Assembly: GCF_003412455.1 (NCBI RefSeq) | Contig: NZ_QTJU01000004.1 | Span: 1-64,000 of the forward strand | Origin: Deminuibacter soli | Lineage (GTDB): Bacteria; Bacteroidota; Bacteroidia; Chitinophagales; Chitinophagaceae | Length of the DNA stretch: 64,000 bases | Reading direction: 5' to 3' | Shown here: positions 60,143-64,000 of the stretch, piece after piece | Position numbering within the stretch: position 1 is the first letter of the stretch | Layout: every line of letters begins with the position of its first letter | Notes under the pieces: generated by a model | Told to the model about the DNA's origin: nothing | The model's database searches: none | Seen by the model: the letters and a program-made list of their open reading frames with translations, nothing else | Position numbers and translations under genes: made by a program

Positions 60143-63100
60143 ATGAATAGTAAAATCAGGGTGGGTATTGCATTTGCGCTGTTACTCAATGCTGCACAGC
60201 TGAATGCACAGGCCACCAAAGCCAATGAAGATCCGGATGCTGATTTTAAGCAGGCAAAGGAGTTATACCAGAAAGCGCAGTACAGCCTCGCATACCCTTT
60301 GTTTAAAACCCTGTATGATGAAAACAACCGTACCAGCAGCATACCGGTTACCATACAGGTAGAATCGAAATACTACGCCATTGCCTGCGGACTGAAGCTG
60401 GATGATGCCACCGCAGCGAAGGCAGCTGTTGAGTTTATTGACCTGGAGCACTATGCACCCCGCATCCAGCTGTTGTGTTTTGAACTGGGTGAATACTATT
60501 TCCGCAAGCAGGATTATGTTGCAGCCAATACCTATTACGAAAAGGCAGGCTTTGATAACCTGAGCAACCGCCAGATTGCGGACATGAAGTTTCACCAGGC
60601 ATATGGCTATTTTACCATGCAGCGTTTTAACGACGCCATCCCGCTGTTCAACGCCATCCGCCAGATACCTGCTGACCCCAATTATATCGACGCCAATTAC
60701 TACTATGGTTTTATCTGTTTCTACCAGAAAAATTATAAAGAAGCGTTAACCGCGTTTCGCGTGGTAGAAAACCAGCCCAATTATAAAACCATTGTTCCAT
60801 ATTACGTAACCGAGATTTACTATTTCAACGGCGATAAAGACAAAGCCATTGAGTACGGTGCGGCAGCATTGGGCAAGGGCAGCCAGTACTACGATGTGCA
60901 GCTGCGCCAGCTGGTAGGGCATGCATGGTTTGAGAAAAAAGAATACGACAAGGCCCTGCCTTACCTGGAGCAATATGTAGCCCATACCGAAAAAGTACGC
61001 AGGGAAGATTTGTATGAATTGTCTTATTGTTATTATGAAGCCGGTTCATGGGACAAAGCCATCTCTGGTTTCAAAGAACTGGGCGGCAAGGAAGATTCGC
61101 TGGCCCAGAACAGCATGTACCTGCTGGCAGATGCTTACCTGAAAGTAAACCAGAAACCCAGTGCCCGCAGCGCATTCCTGTTTTGCGCACTCAACAGCAG
61201 CAATGCCGTGCAGAAAGAAATATCCAGGTTTCACTATGCCAAACTAAGTGCAGAACTGGGTTATACCGATGTGGCGCAGACCGAATTACAGGAGTTTATT
61301 GCCAACTACCCGAAATCGGCTTACAACAATGAAGCGAAAGAACTGCTGGTAAGTGTACTGGCCAATACCAACAACTACAAAGATGCGCTGAGCCTGGCGC
61401 AGAATGTGGGCCTGGATCGTGAATCAGTAAAGAAAGTATACCCGCGTATTTTGTACGGCCGTTCCGTAGAGCTGATCAACGACCAGCAGATACTGCAGGC
61501 CGATGAACTGCTCACCAAAATATTCAATGCGCCTTACAATACCCAGCAATTACCGCTGGCCTATTTCTGGAAAGGGGAAATCGCTTACCGTACCGGCAAT
61601 ATTGACGGAGCAGTAGGATACCTGCAAAACTATATGACCAATGCAGTGACTGCAGGAGAGGTAAACGTAACCGATGCGCGCTACGCACTGGGTTATTGCT
61701 ACCTGCGACAGGAAAACTACCCCGCAGCCCTGCAGCAGTTTGAAAGCATTGCCACCTCGGTAAGTGCAGCTTCTACCGGCATTCAGCAGGATGCATTTGT
61801 ACGCGGCGCGGATTGTTATTTTATGCTGAAAAAATACAGCAAGGCCCAGCAGCTGTACGATGTGGTGATCAGCAATAACCTTGCGGCAGCTGATTATGCC
61901 TTATACCAGAAAGCGGTGATCGCCGGTGCGGCCAACCATTTCAGCGAAAAAATCAACCTTATGCAGTCTGTAGCCCAACGCTACCCCAGCAGTGGTTTGA
62001 TTGCAGACGCCAACCTTGAAATTGCGAATACCCATATTGCCAGTGAAAACTTTGATGCAGCCATTGCACCGCTGAACAAAGTACTGGCCGACCCCAAAGC
62101 CAGTTCCATTAAACCGGAAGCCTACCTGAAACTGGGTGTGGCTTATTTCAACCTCAACAAAAACGACGAAGCGCTGGCCAACTTTAAAAAGCTGGTGGCA
62201 GCCTACCCCAACTCACCTGAAAGTGATGCGGCGGTTGATTATGTACGCAACATATTTATCAGCGAACAGAAAACCGGCGAGTTTGTAAGCTTTATGCGCC
62301 AGAACGGCAAAAACGTAAGTTATTCTGAAGAAGATTCACTGACGTATGCCGCGGCCCTTATTCCTTACAACAACAACGACCAGGCTACTGCGCTGCAAAC
62401 ACTGGAAAGCTACACCACCAAATTCCCTGACGGCCGTTATGCACTGGATGCGAATTTCCAGGTGGCCGAACTGTACAACACCAGGAAAGACTTTGTGAAT
62501 GCGCTGAAACATTACGAAGCCGTAAATGCCAAAGCACCCAACAAATACGCAGAGCAGAGTGTGCTGCAAACCGCACGTATTTATTACTTCGAGAAAAAGG
62601 ATTACGCCAAAGCAGAAGAACTGTTTAAACAGCTGCGTGGTATAGCCAACCAGCAGGATAACAAACTGGAAAGCATGCGCGGTTTACTGCGCTGCCAGTA
62701 CAAACTGGGCCAGTTTACCGATGCGGCGCCAAATGCGCAGGAACTGCTGCAGCAGAAAGGCATTGCTACCGATGACAAAATGATGGCCAATATGGTAATT
62801 GCCAAAACCAGCCAGTTAAACAACCAGTTGGATGAAGCAGCCACTGCGTACAAAAACGTGGTCTCACTCGGCAAATCAGAATACGCTGCAGAAGCGCGTT
62901 ACCGCATTGCTGAAATATTCAACACACAAGGCAAGCTGAAAGAAGCAGAGAAAGCAGGATTCGAGGTAATCAACAAAGCCGGATCGTACGATTTCTGGAT
63001 TACCAAAGCCTATATTTTACTGGGTGATGTATATTTTAAAGAGAAGGATTATTTCAATGCAGAAGCAACATTGAAAAGTGTAGCCGAAAATGCCACAACA

Positions 63101-63184
63101 CCTGAACTGAAACAGGAAGCCCAGCAAAAACTGGATGCCGTGGTAGCAGAGAAAAACAAAAACAGTAAAGTAGTGCAACAATAA
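60143..63184 (+). CDS. Large secreted TPR-repeat protein
   Basis: The signal peptide (about residues 1-23, ending ALLLNAAQLNAQA) is followed by about 950 residues of TPR-type repeats, e.g. FKQAKELYQKAQYSLAYPLFK, GAVGYLQNYMTNAVTAGEVN, KKYSKAQQLYDVVISNN, DEALANFKKLVAAYPNSPESDAA and KQLRGIANQQDNKLESMRGL. It is probably a periplasmic or outer-membrane scaffold for protein interaction. No catalytic motif is seen. The next gene starts 26 bases later and encodes an outer-membrane protein, so the pair probably works together. Confidence 0.85.
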   Translation: MNSKIRVGIAFALLLNAAQLNAQATKANEDPDADFKQAKELYQKAQYSLAYPLFKTLYDENNRTSSIPVTIQVESKYYAIACGLKLDDATAAKAAVEFIDLEHYAPRIQLLCFELGEYYFRKQDYVAANTYYEKAGFDNLSNRQIADMKFHQAYGYFTMQRFNDAIPLFNAIRQIPADPNYIDANYYYGFICFYQKNYKEALTAFRVVENQPNYKTIVPYYVTEIYYFNGDKDKAIEYGAAALGKGSQYYDVQLRQLVGHAWFEKKEYDKALPYLEQYVAHTEKVRREDLYELSYCYYEAGSWDKAISGFKELGGKEDSLAQNSMYLLADAYLKVNQKPSARSAFLFCALNSSNAVQKEISRFHYAKLSAELGYTDVAQTELQEFIANYPKSAYNNEAKELLVSVLANTNNYKDALSLAQNVGLDRESVKKVYPRILYGRSVELINDQQILQADELLTKIFNAPYNTQQLPLAYFWKGEIAYRTGNIDGAVGYLQNYMTNAVTAGEVNVTDARYALGYCYLRQENYPAALQQFESIATSVSAASTGIQQDAFVRGADCYFMLKKYSKAQQLYDVVISNNLAAADYALYQKAVIAGAANHFSEKINLMQSVAQRYPSSGLIADANLEIANTHIASENFDAAIAPLNKVLADPKASSIKPEAYLKLGVAYFNLNKNDEALANFKKLVAAYPNSPESDAAVDYVRNIFISEQKTGEFVSFMRQNGKNVSYSEEDSLTYAAALIPYNNNDQATALQTLESYTTKFPDGRYALDANFQVAELYNTRKDFVNALKHYEAVNAKAPNKYAEQSVLQTARIYYFEKKDYAKAEELFKQLRGIANQQDNKLESMRGLLRCQYKLGQFTDAAPNAQELLQQKGIATDDKMMANMVIAKTSQLNNQLDEAATAYKNVVSLGKSEYAAEARYRIAEIFNTQGKLKEAEKAGFEVINKAGSYDFWITKAYILLGDVYFKEKDYFNAEATLKSVAENATTPELKQEAQQKLDAVVAEKNKNSKVVQQ

Positions 63185-63210
63185 TTGCCGAACCGGACAA
63201 ACATTGAACA

Positions 63211-64000
63211 ATGAAAAAAAGCATCTTCATACTTGTTTTACTTTGTGCCACTACCGCTGTATGGGCGCAACGCAAACAAACCCATCGTAAAACGGCTGCC
63301 AAACAGCAAACGCAAAAAAAGGCACCGGCCAAAAGCACGGCAAAGCCTGCTGCAAACAAACCTGCTGCAAAAGAAGCAGCACCCGATGATGTAACACAGT
63401 CTAAAACCGTGACCATTACCTCGTCTTTCAAACCATCGCTGCGCAATGCTTCTAAAATAAATTTCAGTGCGGCTACGCCGGTGAACGACCTGGAGCTGCC
63501 CAAACTGCAATACCGTGTGCCTGCACAAAACCTGTTTTTCACTTACCAGCCTGCTACCCTGAAACCACTGGCGCTGAATCCTGATTCGGCCCTGCGCTGG
63601 GACAACAGCAGTTATGTGAAACTGGGCTTCGGTAACTACACCACGCCGTTTGCACAGGTAGGCCTGTCATTCGGTGATCCTTCCAAAGCACTGGTGAATG
63701 TAAATGCCGATCATATTTCTTCAAAAGGCAGCCTGCCTTTCCAGGAATACCGCAAAACAGGCGCATCGGTAAGCGGCATTTTTACGCCAAACGATAATGT
63801 GGAATGGAATGGCACCGTATTCTTCCGCAATACCAACCAGTACCGGTATGGTTTTACACCCGATACACTGAAATCGTACAGCAAAGACAGCCTGAAACAA
63901 CAGTATACTAATTTCGGTATCAAGGTAGGGTTGCGCAATAAACAGGAAAACGAATACGGCATTGATTACAATCCCACCATCGCTGCCAACGCCTTCTCTG
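63211..64000 (+). CDS. Outer-membrane beta-barrel protein, N-terminal part (cut by window end)
   Basis: The open frame starts with ATG at 63211 and runs past the window end. The signal peptide is MKKSIFILVLLCATTAVWAQ. It is followed by a Lys/Ala-rich linker (TAAKQQTQKKAPAKSTAKPA, residues about 29-48) and then beta-strand-rich, alternating hydrophobic/polar sequence (YVKLGFGNYTTPFAQVGLSFGD; VEWNGTVFFRNTNQYRYGF; NFGIKVGLRNKQENEYGIDYNP) typical of an outer-membrane barrel. Its C-terminus is not visible. It directly follows the large TPR gene. Confidence 0.8.
   Translation, partial: MKKSIFILVLLCATTAVWAQRKQTHRKTAAKQQTQKKAPAKSTAKPAANKPAAKEAAPDDVTQSKTVTITSSFKPSLRNASKINFSAATPVNDLELPKLQYRVPAQNLFFTYQPATLKPLALNPDSALRWDNSSYVKLGFGNYTTPFAQVGLSFGDPSKALVNVNADHISSKGSLPFQEYRKTGASVSGIFTPNDNVEWNGTVFFRNTNQYRYGFTPDTLKSYSKDSLKQQYTNFGIKVGLRNKQENEYGIDYNPTIAANAFS

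Overview
The window looks like a chromosomal segment of a Bacteroidota bacterium, most likely of the Chitinophagaceae or a close relative. Supporting signs are a SusC/SusD pair, several TTTG-N19/20-TAnnTTTG-type promoter candidates, a YtxJ-type bacilliredoxin, many secreted proteins and lipoproteins, and Bacteroidota-type fusions such as aspartokinase-homoserine dehydrogenase. No transposase, phage gene, tRNA or CRISPR array was seen. The family-level placement is inference from protein style; no database was searched.

Layout. Positions 1-74 are the 3' end of a 5S rRNA, so an rRNA operon ends here, followed by its terminator and about 400 bases of gene-free word-repeat DNA. A secreted lactonase-like propeller (553-1677) follows. 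From 1765 to 21232 every gene lies on the minus strand. Read in transcription order this is leuA, leuC, a trans-aconitate-methyltransferase-like gene, leuD, a tandem ABC ATPase, leuB, then an Ile/Val leader peptide with an attenuator hairpin, then ilvD, ilvB, a small monooxygenase-fold gene, ilvN, ilvC, a GNAT gene, ilvA, then a Thr/Ile-rich leader peptide, then thrA, thrB, thrC. This one array carries aspartate phosphorylation through threonine to isoleucine, and also the valine and leucine branches. Neither leader peptide had been called as a gene; I found both by reading the gaps between genes.

From 21431 to 36848 lie an unknown conserved protein and a sugar-uptake locus (LacI regulator, SusC, SusD) with palindromes in its control region. 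These are followed by a MATE exporter, an SDR oxidoreductase, a GH3 glycosidase divergent from a Nudix-type regulator with a perfect 21-bp palindrome between them, an AraC regulator, a secreted propeller protein and a methyltransferase.

From 37115 to 64000 the content is mostly housekeeping and envelope genes: cydAB, a bacilliredoxin, a 39-residue lipoprotein, mpl, a DnaQ-type exonuclease, dolichol-phosphate-mannose-synthase-like and DMT genes, a second propeller, an S9 peptidase, lipoproteins, a TPR histidine kinase with its LuxR-type regulator, a 2-oxoacid dehydrogenase E2, cinA, PBP4, a thioesterase, DoxX, a large TPR protein and a truncated outer-membrane protein.

A striking non-coding theme is a set of gene-free patches made of short words repeated with variation (for example GTGAATAGTCAATAG, GACTGACGACTGACG, TTTGCGATCTTTGCGG, TTCAAATTTTCAAATT). 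They occupy all four convergent gene junctions longer than about 130 bases and a few other gaps. At least two patches are clear homologues of each other in opposite orientation. This is the best candidate here for something poorly described.
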